The position numbers and the translations under genes were made by a program. A stretch of 64,000 bases of DNA from Cheilinus undulatus (Eukaryota > Chordata > Actinopteri > Labriformes > Labridae): assembly GCF_018320785.1 (NCBI RefSeq), contig NC_054885.1:4848921-4912920 (forward strand), in the 5' to 3' direction. The first letter of the stretch is position 1; the number at the start of each line of letters is the position of its first letter. The notes under the pieces were generated by a model that made no database searches, was not told the origin of the DNA, and saw only the letters and a list, made by a program, of their open reading frames with translations. This document shows positions 22,743 through 34,802 of this stretch, piece by piece.

Positions 22743-25256
22743 CACAAACCCTGTTGCCTTTTAATTAATTTCACCAAAAAAAGATCATGGTGTAGTCAGT
22801 TTTATCATGGAGCTCTCAGTGAAAGACACCTATTCTCTAAAAAACAGTACACTTATTTGACTGTGGAGCTGTAGCCAAGTGCTAACTAGCTCAGGTTAGC
22901 CTAAAACATGTTTTATAAACTTTTTTTTTTTTTTTTTATTAGTTTATGGACTGCTCAATTACAAAACCACTTTTATAGTAGTGTTAGTTTGACCAGATTG
23001 GATTTAAAATCTTTAAAACTTATCTTTGCACAAAGTTAGCAAAACTGGTAACTGTTGTTGTGTTTTTCGTGCTAAGCTACGCTAATTCATTTTAGTCAGC
23101 TTAATTTTGCAAAAAACGAAAGGTTGAAGGGTGTTATCAATATTATCAAACATCAGTGAAATAAAATTATACTTAACCATAACATAGTGCTTTTCATTGA
23201 CTGGTGAGTTGAAGGGCTAGCTAGCTCATGTTAGCATAAAATATGAGCTAGAAAGCTCTTTAATTTAATAATGTAAGGGTTTTACAGGCTGATGGAACAA
23301 AAGCTAGCTTTTCCAATCATTTAGTCCGACTGGATCTCACTTCTTTTAAGGGAGTCCAATTTTGCATCTGGCGTTAGCTCATTGTGTAACCACAGATATG
23401 AGTTTTTTCTCAACTAGCTCTAAGCCAACAAAATGACTAAATACTTTCCCAAATATCAAATTTCTCTATCAGAGCCTGATATTTCACGGCCATTCTGTTT
23501 TAAAGTTTAATGAATCGTTTGTCATAAACTCAGCATGTGCCAAGCTAACCTGTGTAACCTCAACAAGCCTGTTTTTGAGTTTTAACCCCGCTATTGCCTC
23601 AGTAATGGAGGGAAAATATCCTCCAAAGGGACCTAAAGACGCTGCTGTAGTTGACCTTATAGAACACACACGACCGTACCGTGTTTTAGCCTTGATTTAT
23701 CTGGTGATAGCCTGCACCATATGGTCACAGCACGCTCCCAGCAGCTGTCTGCTGCTGGAGAGTTTCAGATACTTTCCCCTGATTTGTGTTCATCCCGGTG
23801 TGCTGGAGGGCCATCTTTAAATTCTCCCTCTCTATGCCTCCCCTGGGAGGGAGGGCCGGTACATTCCTGAGAGCTTGAAAAGCTTTGAAACAACCACATG
23901 TGACCAATCAGGTCAACGCTAACGCTTCTGTAGCGCGACACGTGTTTATTTACATCCTCCCTCAGGACCAGAACTTGAACTTGCCTTAGACCAGAATTCC
24001 TTCGAAAACAGAGCCATGTGCCCCTTCATGGGTGTTGGTACGCAACTCTCACCAGCTGTTTCAGCTCATGTATTTGTATTTCTTACAAAAGTGTGCCTTT
24101 TTAATGAAATTTATTGTTTAATTATTCATGTTGGTGCTATTGAACTTAGTAGATTTGTATAAAATCAGCATGTTTGTTGTCATTTGTCTGTGATGTGGCG
24201 GTGTTACATGCCTTTCAAATGTGTTATTTGTATTAATGGTTGATTGCAGAAGCCCATATCAATTTTTATCATTTATTTTACTCCATTTTCCTGAGATGAC
24301 TGCTTTCTTGAGGTAGTTTTCTGGATATTTTCTCAACTTATTTGTGTTGTCACAGATGGCTTAATCATGATAAGTAATACTGTGGGGATGTACATGGAGC
24401 AAAGATGAAATTTTTTTTTTATAAAGCTAATTTTTCCTTGAAATCTTGGACCTAAACTTACCCATCATTACTGGAAATCCAGCATTGGTATCTCAAGATA
24501 TTAAGATCAGTGTAAATCTAGACAAAATAACTTTAATTTACCATTTTAAAATATATTAACAAGATATTTTGATAAGCAAGTCAAGATTACAAAAAACAAC
24601 TGCAAATTGCAAGCTATCATGGGAGAATGGAGAAATCTAAATTGTATGGATGCAAAACTTTAAGTCCCTTAAAAAAACATAAAAACCCTCCTTTATTGCT
24701 AACTTTGAGAAAGCCCTTATCAATACTAACAATACTGTTATTTAATTATAAAAGATGGAGCAGTATAACAAGACGGAGACAAATAAAACAACAATAAAGA
24801 AACAAAAACTTTATTTGTTCCTAATGTAAATCAGTTTACCTGGTGTGTGAACAACACTGCAGACTGAAGTCTGTTAACAGATCGTTACTGTCCTATAAAA
24901 CATCTCTGCTTCCTTCATAAACTCGTCATGTCTTTGTTCCGTTAATTTTTCTGTTGCCTATGAGCAAACGCACCTGAAATCAAGCCTTAATCTCAAAGCA
25001 CAGGCACACCTAGCAGGGGCTGTGGAGGCTAACGTCACAGTTTAAATAGTTTCTGTAGTGATTAAACTGTGGGGATTGTTAGTTAAACATCCATACGTGC
25101 TCTGTATCTGTACATAGAGTCATGTTAAATTCACAGACTAATGGTGCAGGTTTATCATGTAAATATAATGTTCATAAATGTACATATTTGTTCTTCACTG
25201 TTTTCTGGTTTTAATATCGATTTAGACTTTGTTGTAAACTTTGAACATTTGATGTA

Positions 25257-25266
25257 AATAAATAAA
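25257..25266 (+). terminator. ldlr: Overlapping AATAAA poly(A) signals, probable ldlr 3' end
   Basis: AATAAATAAA gives two overlapping canonical hexamers. A G/U-rich stretch (GCTGTGTGGAGTCTG) follows about 25-45 bases later, the normal arrangement for cleavage and polyadenylation. Assignment to ldlr rests on no other + strand gene lying between. Confidence 0.7.
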
Positions 25267-25373
25267 TGCTTCTATTTATTATAGAATCACTGCTGTGTGG
25301 AGTCTGTTTTTAAAGACATTTTATTTTTCCTCTGTCAACTACTCGTCTGCAAGCCTTGCAGAAGTAAAACACT

Positions 25374-25505
25374 AATTCCAAAAAAGTTGGGATGCTTTGC
25401 AAAATGTGAATAAAAACAATACAATGATTGTCAAATCTCATAAACCCATATTTTATTCACAGTAGAACATGAACAACATACCAGATGAGATCATCAGATG
25501 CAGGC
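25374..25505. mobile_element. Partial DNA transposon, AATTCCAAAAAAGTTGGGA end
   Basis: One terminal region only, starting AATTCCAAAAAAGTTGGGA. It includes a CTCATAAACCCATATTTTATT segment whose reverse complement lies in the right end of the fuller copy at 27784-28675. It sits just downstream of the probable ldlr cleavage site. Family name not assigned. Confidence 0.75.
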
Positions 25506-25599
25506 TTTAGAACTGAACCAGGATAACAAGCTGATTGGTCTCTCTCTTCTTTAGTCTGCAAGACATGGCATCCATGGTTCCAGTTAAAATTTCACATTT

Positions 25600-26310
25600 A
25601 TAATTGTCAGGAATAAGTGGTGAAAGGATGGCAAAAAATGGCTAAAAGTGGCAAAAATTGGTGAAAGCAGATAAAAGTGGCAAAAGTGGGTTGCAAGTGG
25701 CAAAAAAGTGGTTATAAGATGTAAAAAAAAGGGATAAGCAGAAAATGTGGGTAAAGAAAGGTAAAAAGGTGTCAAAAGTTGGCAACAAAAAGGTAAAAAA
25801 AAATTGTTAAAAAAGTGACAAAAATTGATCTGAAGTGCAAAACTGTTTGATTAAAATGGTATACAGTGGTTGCAAAGAGACAAAATGTATCTGAAGTGCA
25901 AATTGTTTGTTAAAAATGGTGAAAAGGGGTTAAAAGCAGCCAAAATGGGTTGTAAAAATGGTGAGAAGTGGTCAAAAAGTGGCCAAAACTCATCGTACAA
26001 ATGGTCAAAAGTAGTCAAGAAGTGGCCAAAATGGTGAGAAGTGGTCAAAAAGTGGCCAAAACGCATCATACAAATGGTCAAAAGTAGTCAAGAAGTGGCC
26101 AAAATGGTGAAAAGTGGTTAAAAAGTGGCCAAAACGGGTAGTGAAAATGATGTATAGTGGTTAAAAAGTGGCAACAAATGGCATTTAAGGTAGTGAAATG
26201 AGTTTAAAGAAGCAGAATTGGCTTAAAGTAGTGGAATGGGTTTGATGTGGAAACAAGTGTGGCAAAGTGGGTGAAAAACAGTGATGAAAACTGGTTAAAA
26301 ATGACATGCA
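25600..26310. repeat. A-rich TGGCAAAAAGTGG tandem array
   Basis: Degenerate units such as GTGGTCAAAAAGTGGCCAAA and GGTGAAAAGTGG. A higher-order repeat of about 100 bp is visible at 25950-26110, with CATCGTACAAATGGTCAAAA recurring as CATCATACAAATGGTCAAAA. It leads directly into the unique tail at 26310-26510. Confidence 0.85.
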
Positions 26311-26510
26311 TAGATAATTTCAACATCAGAACTTATAGCTGGACACATTTTTTAGCTCCAGAATGAAGTAACTGTTAGCCTGGACGCTAGCGCCAATGCC
26401 ACTGATTGAACACGTGCATTGATAATACCAATATTCACAGCTATGGAGGGCCAGTTCTCTGGGGGTTTCAGGGCCCAGGCAGCTCTGGGGGCAGGCCTGC
26501 ATGTAAGTGC
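26310..26510 (+). repeat. Unique tail of a dispersed array-bearing repeat, with one minisatellite-like unit
   Basis: Contains CTGTTAGCCTGGACGCTAGC then GCCAATGCCACTGA, homologous to the last unit and right flank of the minisatellite at 35600-37075. It is followed by GGAGGGCCAGTTCTCTGGGG, matching 37115-37135. Its first part (TTTCAACATCAGAACTTATA) also resembles 54485-54510. Here the 33-bp unit is present once, so this is an unexpanded relative. Confidence 0.8.
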
Positions 26511-27783
26511 AATAGATTTATATCCATTTTACAATTTGGCTGATTAATTCGTACAAAGAAAAGAAATGTGACTCAAAGTGAAGACTCGAATGTTAGGACT
26601 TTTATTGACTAAAACTAGACTAAAATGTTTTTGAGACTGAAACTATGAGGGTGAAAAATAACTAGAATGTGACCAAAAATAAAGACAATTTTAATATAAA
26701 GGCTAGGACTTAATTTAGGATAACCAGCAATAGTAACACAGTGGAGAAAAGTCCAAGATGTGCTCTTATTTTGAAGGATATGACTCCATCTTTTGTTCCA
26801 TCTTAAATCCAAACGGCCTCATTTTGCGTTTAACCATTTTATCTTATTAAGAAATGTACGAAACTCTGTGATTTGTTGTTAAGGAGGTTGTAATGAGTCC
26901 TGACTGGAGACCAGCTGAGAACCAGCAGACCCTTCCTCTTCTTCCCCCCTTTCTCCAGAAATGGATGGCTAACATCTTCACTGTTACAGAATGCACCATG
27001 TGTTGGACTTTGTCTTCAGATTAGGGCAGAAAAACGAACAGAAAACAGAAATTTAAATGCACCAGATTCCTGAATCCTCACCTGCAGAAGTAGCTTTAAT
27101 AGTGACGTGTCTGTTGTTTGGAAGCTTTGTTATCTAGGCTAACAGTCTGCAGATGTGTAGAGGTTCTTTTCTCTTCATTTCAGCTAAGGAGAAAATAATT
27201 TATCATATTTAAAAGGCTTCTCCTGTGGTCCAGTCCTGATCTATGAGTAAATGATTCAGAGTTTAGAGATCTTAAAATAGGCCTTATTGGCTGTTCATTT
27301 GTCCAATCATGGCCTCCTGTTTCTTCTCTGTTGTTATCCTGAGAGGCTCGACGCTTTGACGAATGTTCATCCACGTTTTCCCTTGTTTCCATCCAACAGC
27401 TTTGGTATGCAGACATGGCAGAAGACATAAAGAAAGTTTTTTTTTCTCTTTTTTTGCCTCTCGTATTTTCACGGGGGGGGTCGGCGGGCTGTGCTTTTGT
27501 AGGTCTTCGGTGGAAAACAAGCCCTCTTTCTTGGAAGGTCAGGTCGTCACAGTGAAAGGCAAAACCACACACGTTTTTCAGAGGGTCTCCCACACATGAC
27601 CTGTAGTAACCCTGAGAGAGTGAGAGCCTCTCTGCTTTGTTTACATCTACAGGTCAGCACATAGAAGCCCCTCAGAGAGAGAGAGAGGGGTTTACTGAGT
27701 ATTAGACAGTCACAGTTCAACATTTACATGTTTAATAATAAAGGGGTCAGAGGATTTATACAAATGTCTTTCTGTAAAACACA
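26511..27783. other. Intergenic DNA, no gene recognised
   Basis: Contains a short poly-G run near 27473 and a GA dinucleotide run near 27675. A minus-strand frame of 137 codons at 27180-27593 has no recognisable domain and a low-complexity Lys/Arg patch, so it is not called. Confidence 0.5.
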
Positions 27784-28675
27784 AATTCCAAAAAAGTTGG
27801 GACACCTTGTAAAATGTATAGAAACATAATGCAATGCTTGTCAAATATCATAAACCCCTATAAACAACTCATCAGACATTGAAGCTGAGACAATTTACCA
27901 CCTTATGTAAAATATTAGCGCATTTTGAATTTGATGGCAGCAACATGTACCAAAAAAGTTGGGACAGGGCCATGTTTACCATTGTGAATCATCCCCTCTT
28001 CTTTTAACAGCAGTCTGTAAACATCTGTGAAGTGAGGAGACCTGATGCCAGAGCCTTGGGAGAGGAATGTCCCGGACTCTTGTCCTGTGAAGCCATGCCG
28101 TTGTGATGGCTGTGGTATGTGGTTTAGCGTCTGGATAGGAGCAGATGTTGCTCTGAAACTTCTCTTAGCATTGATAGTTCCTTTCCAGATGTACAAGCTG
28201 AGCCTGAAGATCACCAGCATCCGTTACTGACCTTCAGCCTTGGCCTTTGACCCCAGAGATTTCTCCAGATTCTCTGAATCTTTTAATATTATGGACTGTA
28301 GATGGTGGGATATTCAAAGTCTTTCCAATTTTACACTGAGGAACATTTTTCTGAAATTGTCTAACAATTTTTAGATGAACCCCTGCCCCAGACTCTGCCT
28401 CTCCAAAATGCTTCTTTTATACCCAGTCATGTTACTGAGGTGTTGGCAGTTAACCTAATCAGTTGCAAAATGCATCTCCAGCTGTTTTTTTTTTTTTTGC
28501 CATCAAATTCCAAATGAGCTGATATTTTACATGAAATGGTAGAATGTCTCAGTTTCAACATCTGATATGTTGCTGATGTTCTACTGTGAATAAAATATGG
28601 GTTTATGAGATCTGACAATCGATGTATTCTGTTTTTATTAACATTTTTGCACAGTGTCCCAACTTTTATGGAACT
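27784..28675. mobile_element. Non-autonomous DNA transposon, AATTCCAAAAAAGTTGGGAC family
   Basis: The left end AATTCCAAAAAAGTTGGGAC and the right end GTCCCAACTTTTATGGAA form long imperfect inverted repeats. A second internal CCAAAAAAGTTGGGACAGGG lies at 27950. About 890 bp, without an intact transposase frame. I recognise it as an abundant fish element but do not assign a superfamily. Confidence 0.85.
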
Positions 28676-28762
28676 GAAGATTGAGGAAAAATAATGTTTA
28701 GGCCTGCACTGGGGTTTCATCAGTGGAAACAGGTGACACTGCTGACCACTGCACTGAGCTAC

Positions 28763-28778
28763 CAGCGCCCCCTACAGG
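28763..28778 (-). promoter_or_regulatory. Candidate CTCF site
   Basis: The reverse complement reads CCTGTAGGGGGCGCTG, matching the CTCF core consensus CCASYAGRKGGCRSYR at 15 of 16 positions. It lies between ldlr and kri1, where an insulator would be plausible. Motif match only; no occupancy evidence. Confidence 0.45.
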
Positions 28779-28789
28779 AGCGTGTGTCT

Positions 28790-28925
28790 GCCTGTTGACC
28801 ATATTTGGGCCTATTTCCTGTATGAGGTCATGTCTGCCCACAGATTTGGCTGGACCCCTAGCAAACAGAGAACAGGCCCTCTCCAGTTGTGATGCAGTGA
28901 TGTGACCGTATTTGTGTTGGATCAG
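28790..28925 (-). repeat. Tail of the dispersed array-bearing repeat, minus orientation
   Basis: CAGATTTGGCTGGACCCCTA and the following CAGAGAACAGGCCCTC are the reverse complement of sequence at about 37113-37160. In this orientation the T-rich array follows immediately, as expected for an inverted copy of the array-plus-tail repeat. Confidence 0.75.
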
Positions 28926-28929
28926 GTAT

Positions 28930-30370
28930 TTTTAACACTTTTGCCACTTTTAAACTATTTTCCACTTTTTAAACATGTTTCACCACTTTCTCTGCCTGGT
29001 ACCAATTGACCCATTTTTCCTTCTTCAACCCATTTTTGCCACATGAACCCCATTCTCACCACTCTTCTGCCTGTTATTACCACTTTTACCCCATCTTTGC
29101 CACTTTGAGCTTATTTTTTGCCTCTGTCAGCATTTGTTGTTCCATTTTTAACCCACTTTTGCTGCTTTTAAAATCCTAATTTGTTCTGCCCGTTTTTCAC
29201 ACTTTAAACAGCGTTGCCATTTATAAAACTGCTTTCACCACTTTACTGCCATTTTTTCAACTTTTCATTATTTTGCCTCCTTCAGCCCATTTTACCACTG
29301 TGTGGTCCTAAACCACCTTTCTGCCCATTTGCACCACTTATGACCCATTTGTGCCACTATCTGCTTATTTAAAACCCGATTTTACAACCATTCACACCAA
29401 TTTTTGCCTCCTTTAACTCATGTTGCCACCTTCTGCGTATATTTTATTCATGAATCAACTCTTTTTTTGCCAATTTTTTTTTTGCCATTTTTAACCTATT
29501 TTGCCTCCTTCAACCCATTTTTGTTACGTTGTAATCCTATTTCAACACCTTTCCGCCCATTTCTGCACCTTTTCACTCATTTTCACCACTTTTTTGTCCA
29601 TTTTTTGACGATTCTGACTGAATTTCATTTTAGGTTTTACCTGTTTTTGCCACACTTAATCCCCTCTGCTACTCTTTCTGATCGTTATTACCACTTTAAC
29701 CCCATCTTTACCACTTTCTGCTTATTTTTCACCCATAAATAATTAACTTCCATTTTTAACCCATTTTTGCTACTTATAAAACCCTGTTCTGCTGCCATTT
29801 ATGCAGATTTTTGCCTCCTTTAACTCATGTTGCCACCTTCTGCATACATTTTTTTCTCAATCAACCAATTTTTGCCACTTTTGACCCATTTTTGCTAGAT
29901 TTAAAATCAAATCCTATTTCACTACCCTTTCCACCCTTTTTTTTTGCCACTTTTTAAATCACTTTTCTGCCAATTCTTACCACTTCTGACCCATTTCTAA
30001 ACCATTTTAACTACTTTTCTACCCATTTTTGCCACTTTTGAACCTCCCTTTTTTGCCTTTATTTAACTTTTTTGTCTCTATTAATCAAATTTTTTTTTTG
30101 CCATTTTTAACCCATTTTGTCTCCTTCAACCCATGTTTGCTGCTTTGTAATCTTATTTCACCACCTTTCTGCCCATTTCTGCACCTTTTCACCCATTTTC
30201 ACTACTTTTTTTTGCAGATTTTGACTGCGTCTCATTTTTTTTTTTACCTGTTTTTGCCACGCTTAATCCCTAATCCCTTCCACTAATTTCTTTCCTCTGT
30301 TAACTAATGTTTTCTATTTATAACCTATTTTTGCCACTTTTATCTTATTTTAATTCTGTTTCATTCATTT
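28930..30370. repeat. T-rich degenerate tandem array, TTTTTGCCACTTTTGACCC type
   Basis: About 1.4 kb of words such as CCCATTTTTGCCACTTTT and TTCACCCATTTTCACCAC. Within it, a longer unit is duplicated: 29400-29750 and 29810-30290 share ACCTTTCTGCCCATTTCTGC-like sequence and TTTGCC...CTCCTTCAACCCATTTTTG blocks. Leu/Phe/Pro-rich frames through it are artefacts. Confidence 0.85.
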
Positions 30371-30439
30371 TTAAAGCTGTAAACTATGGTATAAATGAAT
30401 AAAAATCCGTGTTGCTCTGATGAGAGTTGTTATTATTCA

Positions 30440-30565
30440 GGTAAAAGATAAAATATTGATATCACAGCTGACTTTACAATAGACCAGGATTTTGCTGACC
30501 CCCATTGGCCCCTGATTTGGCTGGACCCCAGAAAGCTCTCCTCTTTTCCCCCCTTATGGGCGGCC
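30440..30565 (-). repeat. Second minus-orientation tail of the array-bearing repeat
   Basis: CTGATTTGGCTGGACCCCAG resembles 28842-28860, and CCCCCCTTATGGGCGGCCTT matches in reverse complement the segment at about 32315-32336 inside the hAT-like element. The array at 28930-30370 is therefore flanked by related tails on both sides. Confidence 0.7.
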
Positions 30566-30569
30566 TTGA

Positions 30570-31510
30570 ACATATTACACTGTTATATAGAGTCTTATTC
30601 AATTTTATGAGAAAGGACAAACTTTATCAGAATGTATTGATTTATTGATGACGTTTATATAAGCCAGCTGTTTACAGGCAGAGATTTCACAATGACTCCT
30701 AGAATAAACAGGTTTGTTTCTGTTTGCACTGAAAGTTCAGTTGTTTTTTTGCTTAAACCTCTAAAAAGTGGGTAAAAAAAATCTAACTTTGAGTTTAATA
30801 ATAAAACAGCAGTCTCCACAGAACAGGGGAAAAACAAACGTGGCGTTGACCTCTCACATCTGAGGTCAAACCTCACAGCGGTCGGGTCACGTGCAGAGAT
30901 CAAGGCTGAGGAAGAGCGGAAACGTTCTGCTGATTAAGAGGAGAGATGCAGCGACGTATCTGAAGGTAAACAGAGAAGAAGACAAACAGCTCACTCTGAC
31001 TGTTTAATCTCATTTTGGTAGCAGAACTTGCGGTTAAATCACTCTGAAACAAGCAGATGTATAGTTTATGTGTGCTTACAGGACATTTATACATGCATCT
31101 GTAGATATGTGTGGTTAACACTCAGCCTTTTAGACGTTACAAGCCTTTACTTTGCCATTAAATTTTCTCAGGCCTGTGTAATGTCTGATTAGATTGCTTT
31201 GACTCTGTATTTTTATTCAGTCTGCTGTTATTGAGGCTGCAGCATTGGTGTGTTTTTGTTTGCAGACTGCAGATCAATGTCTGAGCTTCAAAGAAAGTTA
31301 CGTCTGAATTCTGCAGCACGATCAATCATTACTTTAACCTAAAGGGTCGTGTTCTATAGAACGGCTCATTTCAGTCCCAAACACAGACGTCAGCTGGAGT
31401 CTCTTTACGCTGAATAAACATGTTTTTATATGAAAGAACATCCTGTTTACTCCAAAAAGATCTTTGCATTACTGCTGCTTTACATAAGGCATTAGTCAGT
31501 AACCATTCAT
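30570..31510. other. Intergenic DNA, no gene recognised
   Basis: No conserved protein frame, RNA gene or clear repeat ends were seen here. Confidence 0.5.
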
Positions 31511-31514
31511 GTTA

Positions 31515-31965
31515 TAGTGGTGGTTCTCAGCTGGTGGGTTGGGACCTAAAAGTGGGCTGCGGGGCTGTTTTCAGTGGGTTGTGAATGTGTGACTGTGGCA
31601 CAAGAATGTATGGAAGCCATAAGTGTGCATAAATTTGCATTCTTTTTTAATTTACTCCATTTTGCCATGAAATTTTACATGTTTTCTTAAGATCTCAGCT
31701 TATTTATGGGATGGATTTGGATGATTCAGCTGTTTTTTATCCCACCACTGTGTGTTGAGACCATAAGATCTTGGGAAAAAAGGAGTAAAATAAACATATG
31801 CATGCTCTTCAACAGCTTCTGTAATAATATGCATTTCAAACATGTCTGCTTTGTCCTGTATCAAATGTTTTCTTCCATCTAAGGTCCAAACTGAAACGTC
31901 TTTAAATCTGAGTGGCTGAAAATATTTTGCATATTTGGGTGGTTGTTGGTGGGTCCTGAGCCTAG
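31515..31965. mobile_element. Degenerate hAT-like element
   Basis: The left end GTGGTGGTTCTCAGCTGGTG and following GGGTTGGGACC resemble, inverted and decayed, the right-hand GGTGGGTCCTGAGCC segment at about 31948. This TGGTTCTCA-type end is shared with 2161-2626. No clean target duplication was found. Confidence 0.55.
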
Positions 31966-32121
31966 ACCATGGAGAATTATTGGTGTAGGCTTTGCAAACA
32001 TTTCTCTTATACAATTTTTAAAAAAATTAACCTTTCAAAACAAACTATGGTGGCCATTAAAGGTCATTTATGCTTAAAGTCTGATAAACAAATAAAGGCT
32101 TTTACTGGTAGTTCTCTAGAC

Positions 32122-33192
32122 CAGCGGTTCTCAACCTTTTCAGCCCAGGACTCCCTTGTAAAAGAGATTTTTATATCTCAATGGGAATAAATCCTGGTTA
32201 AATAAAGGTTAAATAAATAAATAAATAAAAATAAAGGTGCAAGAGACTGGGGACCCCCACTGTACCTGAAGATGGTTGAACACAGCCATGCACAGTCTAC
32301 AATCTTGAGCAGACAAGGCCGCCCATAAGGGGGGATATAGGGGAGAGCTTTAACCTGAAAAATAACCACTTTTACCAAAGAGGCAAGTATATGTTTATTC
32401 ATCTGTGTGGTAGATGGCTCTCTTAAAAATGGGTTTAAATCCCTTTTGTTAAAAACAGAAATAAAATGGGTTTAAAATGGCTAGAATAGATAATAATGTC
32501 AAAAAATTGGTGGAAAAGGTGGTGAAATTGGATATTTATGGTAGCAGAGATTGGTTTGAAGTGGCAAAAATTTGAAGAAATTGGCAAAAAATAAGCAACA
32601 AGTGGTAAAAAATGGTTAAAGCAGCAAAATTTGGTTTAAGTGGCAAAAATGGGCATAGATAGGGGTAAGAGGCATCAAAAAGTGGCTGAAATTACTTTAA
32701 ATTGGCAACAATGGGTGAAAAACTTGGTGAAATAGGATGAAAAATTGATATAAACTGGCAAAAAGGGTTAACTAAGACTGAAAAATGGGCAGAAATTGGT
32801 GACACTTGCAAAAATGAGCATATCAAATAGTGAAATGTGTTTGAAATGGGCGTAAAATGTGGTAAAAAGTGTTTAATAGAGGCAATGATGGGTCAACAGA
32901 GGCAACTACAGGTGTAAAGTGGCAAGACTAAGTTTAGAAGTGGCAAAAACAGGCAGAAAAAAAGTGTTGGAAAGGGTTTGAAATGAAAAAAATGGGTTTT
33001 AAGTGGCAAAAAATGTGTTAATATTGGTGGGAAAAAAAGTGTTAAAAACTGGTTAAAATTTAGAAAAATTGGTGTAAAGTGGCAAAAGTATAATTTAAAA
33101 AATAATCAAAGTTTTTTTAGAGCATCTTGCGACCCCCTCTCAGCGTCTCACAAACCCCTCAGGGGTCCCAACCCCAAGGTTGAGAACCACTG
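32122..33192. mobile_element. hAT-like element carrying an A-rich tandem array
   Basis: Left end CAGCGGTTCTCAACCTTTTC, right end AAGGTTGAGAACCACTG. Flanking 8-mers CTCTAGAC (32114-32121) and CTCCAGAC (33193-33200) match at 7 of 8. The interior contains a CCGCCCATAAGGGGGGA segment shared with 30540 and then about 650 bp of TGGCAAAAATGGG/GTGGCAAAA units. No transposase frame. Its right flank runs straight into a Tc1-like remnant, so it may have inserted into that element. Confidence 0.9.
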
Positions 33193-33725
33193 CTCCAGAC
33201 TGAATACGATTGTCCTCCAGGATATTCCTCTATTCATTTTACCCTCTACCTTTACAAGCCTTCCAGGGCCGCTTAGAAGCATCCCCACGGCATGATGCTG
33301 CCACCACCGTGCTTCACAGTGGGGATGGTGTGTTTAGCGTCCTGTCTGATGGCCAAAAAGCTCCATTTTGGTCTCATCAGACCAAAGATCTTTCTTCCTC
33401 TTGACCATAGAGTCGCCCACATGCCTCCTGGTGAACTCTAGTCCAGATTTAATCTGAGTTTTCTTCAACAGTGTCTTTCTTTTTGCCACTTTTCCATAAA
33501 GCTTTGACTTGGAATATTTTTTGTATCCATCCCTTGACTTATACTTTTCAAAAAAAATTCTCTGAGTTGATTGGAGTGTTCTTTTGTCTTCATTGTGTAA
33601 CGGTAGCCATGAATACTTTTTTTTGGGTCAAAAAAGCCAAATCATATTTACCATGATTTATTTATAAAACCAATAAAAGTGTAAAACACTCGAGGGGTTG
33701 AAGACTTTTTATAGCCGCTGTATAC
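33193..33725 (-). mobile_element. Tc1/mariner-like element remnant
   Basis: GCATGATGCTGCCACCACCG, TGGTCTCATCAGACCAAAGA and GGGGTTGAAGACTTTTTATA are typical minus-strand pieces of fish Tc1-like elements (transposase HGGGS region and right terminus). Frames are broken throughout; the element is long dead. Confidence 0.8.
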
Positions 33726-34499
33726 GCTGAGACCACTTAGAGTACGGCCCACTTATGCCGGAAGCAAAAAGGCCTATTTATACCAGTGTCCCATTTATTA
33801 GGTAATGATATTCAAGCACCCCATGACACTGTTTTACTGTCTGGTCAAATACTTTTTCAAAAGCTAAAGTCCTTAATTGAGTCTTTAGTCGCTAATAAGA
33901 CTGGAGGTCATCTAAGGAGAAAACTTAGAGGATGTGATTTCCTCCTGAAAGAAAACGATAGATTCTAAGAATGTAAAAAAACTTTCTCTGAACATCGGAT
34001 CTGCTGTGAACCTGTCTGATCAAATATTGTGAGTGTCTCTATTATTGGTTTTGTTATTTGGTCAGTAGTGTGTGTCCACTTCGGCGCAGGCCGATCTGTC
34101 GACCAACAAAACACAGAGTGGACAAAGATCAAGGATGCTCATGTGGCCGTACACTTGACTCTTTGTTGATGTTGGATCAGATGAGCCGTTTTGGATCCTC
34201 ACACCCCAGGTCTCTCAAACATTGAGTAGAATTGTCGGAACCTGCTCAGAAATGTAAGCTCTGATGTAAATGTGCAATGCTTTTGTAACAAACAGAAGCA
34301 TTAAGGCAGCGGTGAGGCCCCCGTACTCACATCTATGAAAACTAAAGCCCCGTCCCCAGGACCCACAATAACACACACCAATATCAATAGTTCTGTTTTA
34401 GCTGATAAAATCCCAACATAACAGGTCTACAGACACTTATCCTTCAAAAACAGTCTAAATAAAGGTCCATATATCCATTATTATAACAGTGTTTAAGGG
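33726..34499. other. Intergenic DNA, no gene recognised
   Basis: No exon, RNA gene or clear repeat recognised. Confidence 0.5.
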
Positions 34500-34800
34500 C
34501 CATTCAGGATAAACATAAAAATTTGTTAAAACAGGTAGAAAATAGTGGCCAAAAATAGGAAAACTAGGCAGAAGAAGTTAAAATGTGACTTCAATGTGGC
34601 AGACGGGGTAAAATGGGATTAAAAGAGGCAAAAAAAGTGGAAAAGGGTCAACAGTCAAAAAATTTAAGGTGAAAATAAAAAGCTGTTAAGGGGTTAAACA
34701 TGGCCAAACTGGGTAAAAGGTGTGTAAAATTGATTATAAATGGCGAACAAATGTGGCAAAAATTGGCTGTAAAATGTGATTAAAAGATGTTACAAGAGTC
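34500..34800. repeat. A-rich array interrupted by a LINE
   Basis: TGGCAAAAATTGG and AGTGGCCAAAAATAGG units. The array stops where the minus-strand LINE begins at about 34803. The repeat tail and minisatellite resume beyond the LINE, so the LINE probably inserted into a pre-existing array-bearing repeat. Confidence 0.75.
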
Positions 34801-34802
34801 CA

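Larger units (their letters stand above)
20197..25290 (+). other. ldlr: Probable ldlr 3' UTR (~5.1 kb)
   Basis: From the TGA to a tandem AATAAA pair at 25257-25266 there is no competing gene. An earlier AATAAA at about 22220 could give a shorter transcript. ATTTA-type AU-rich elements, known to control LDLR mRNA stability, occur in the last kilobase (for example near 24110). An internal direct duplication and a GCTAA microsatellite lie inside. Whether the whole stretch is transcribed cannot be proven from sequence. Confidence 0.6.

Noticed and set aside
27180-27593. Minus-strand 137-codon frame as a gene
   Set aside because: No recognisable domain, low-complexity basic patch, no splice or promoter support.
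29404-30286. Phe/Leu/Pro-rich frames that look like membrane proteins
   Set aside because: They are translations of the T-rich tandem array.
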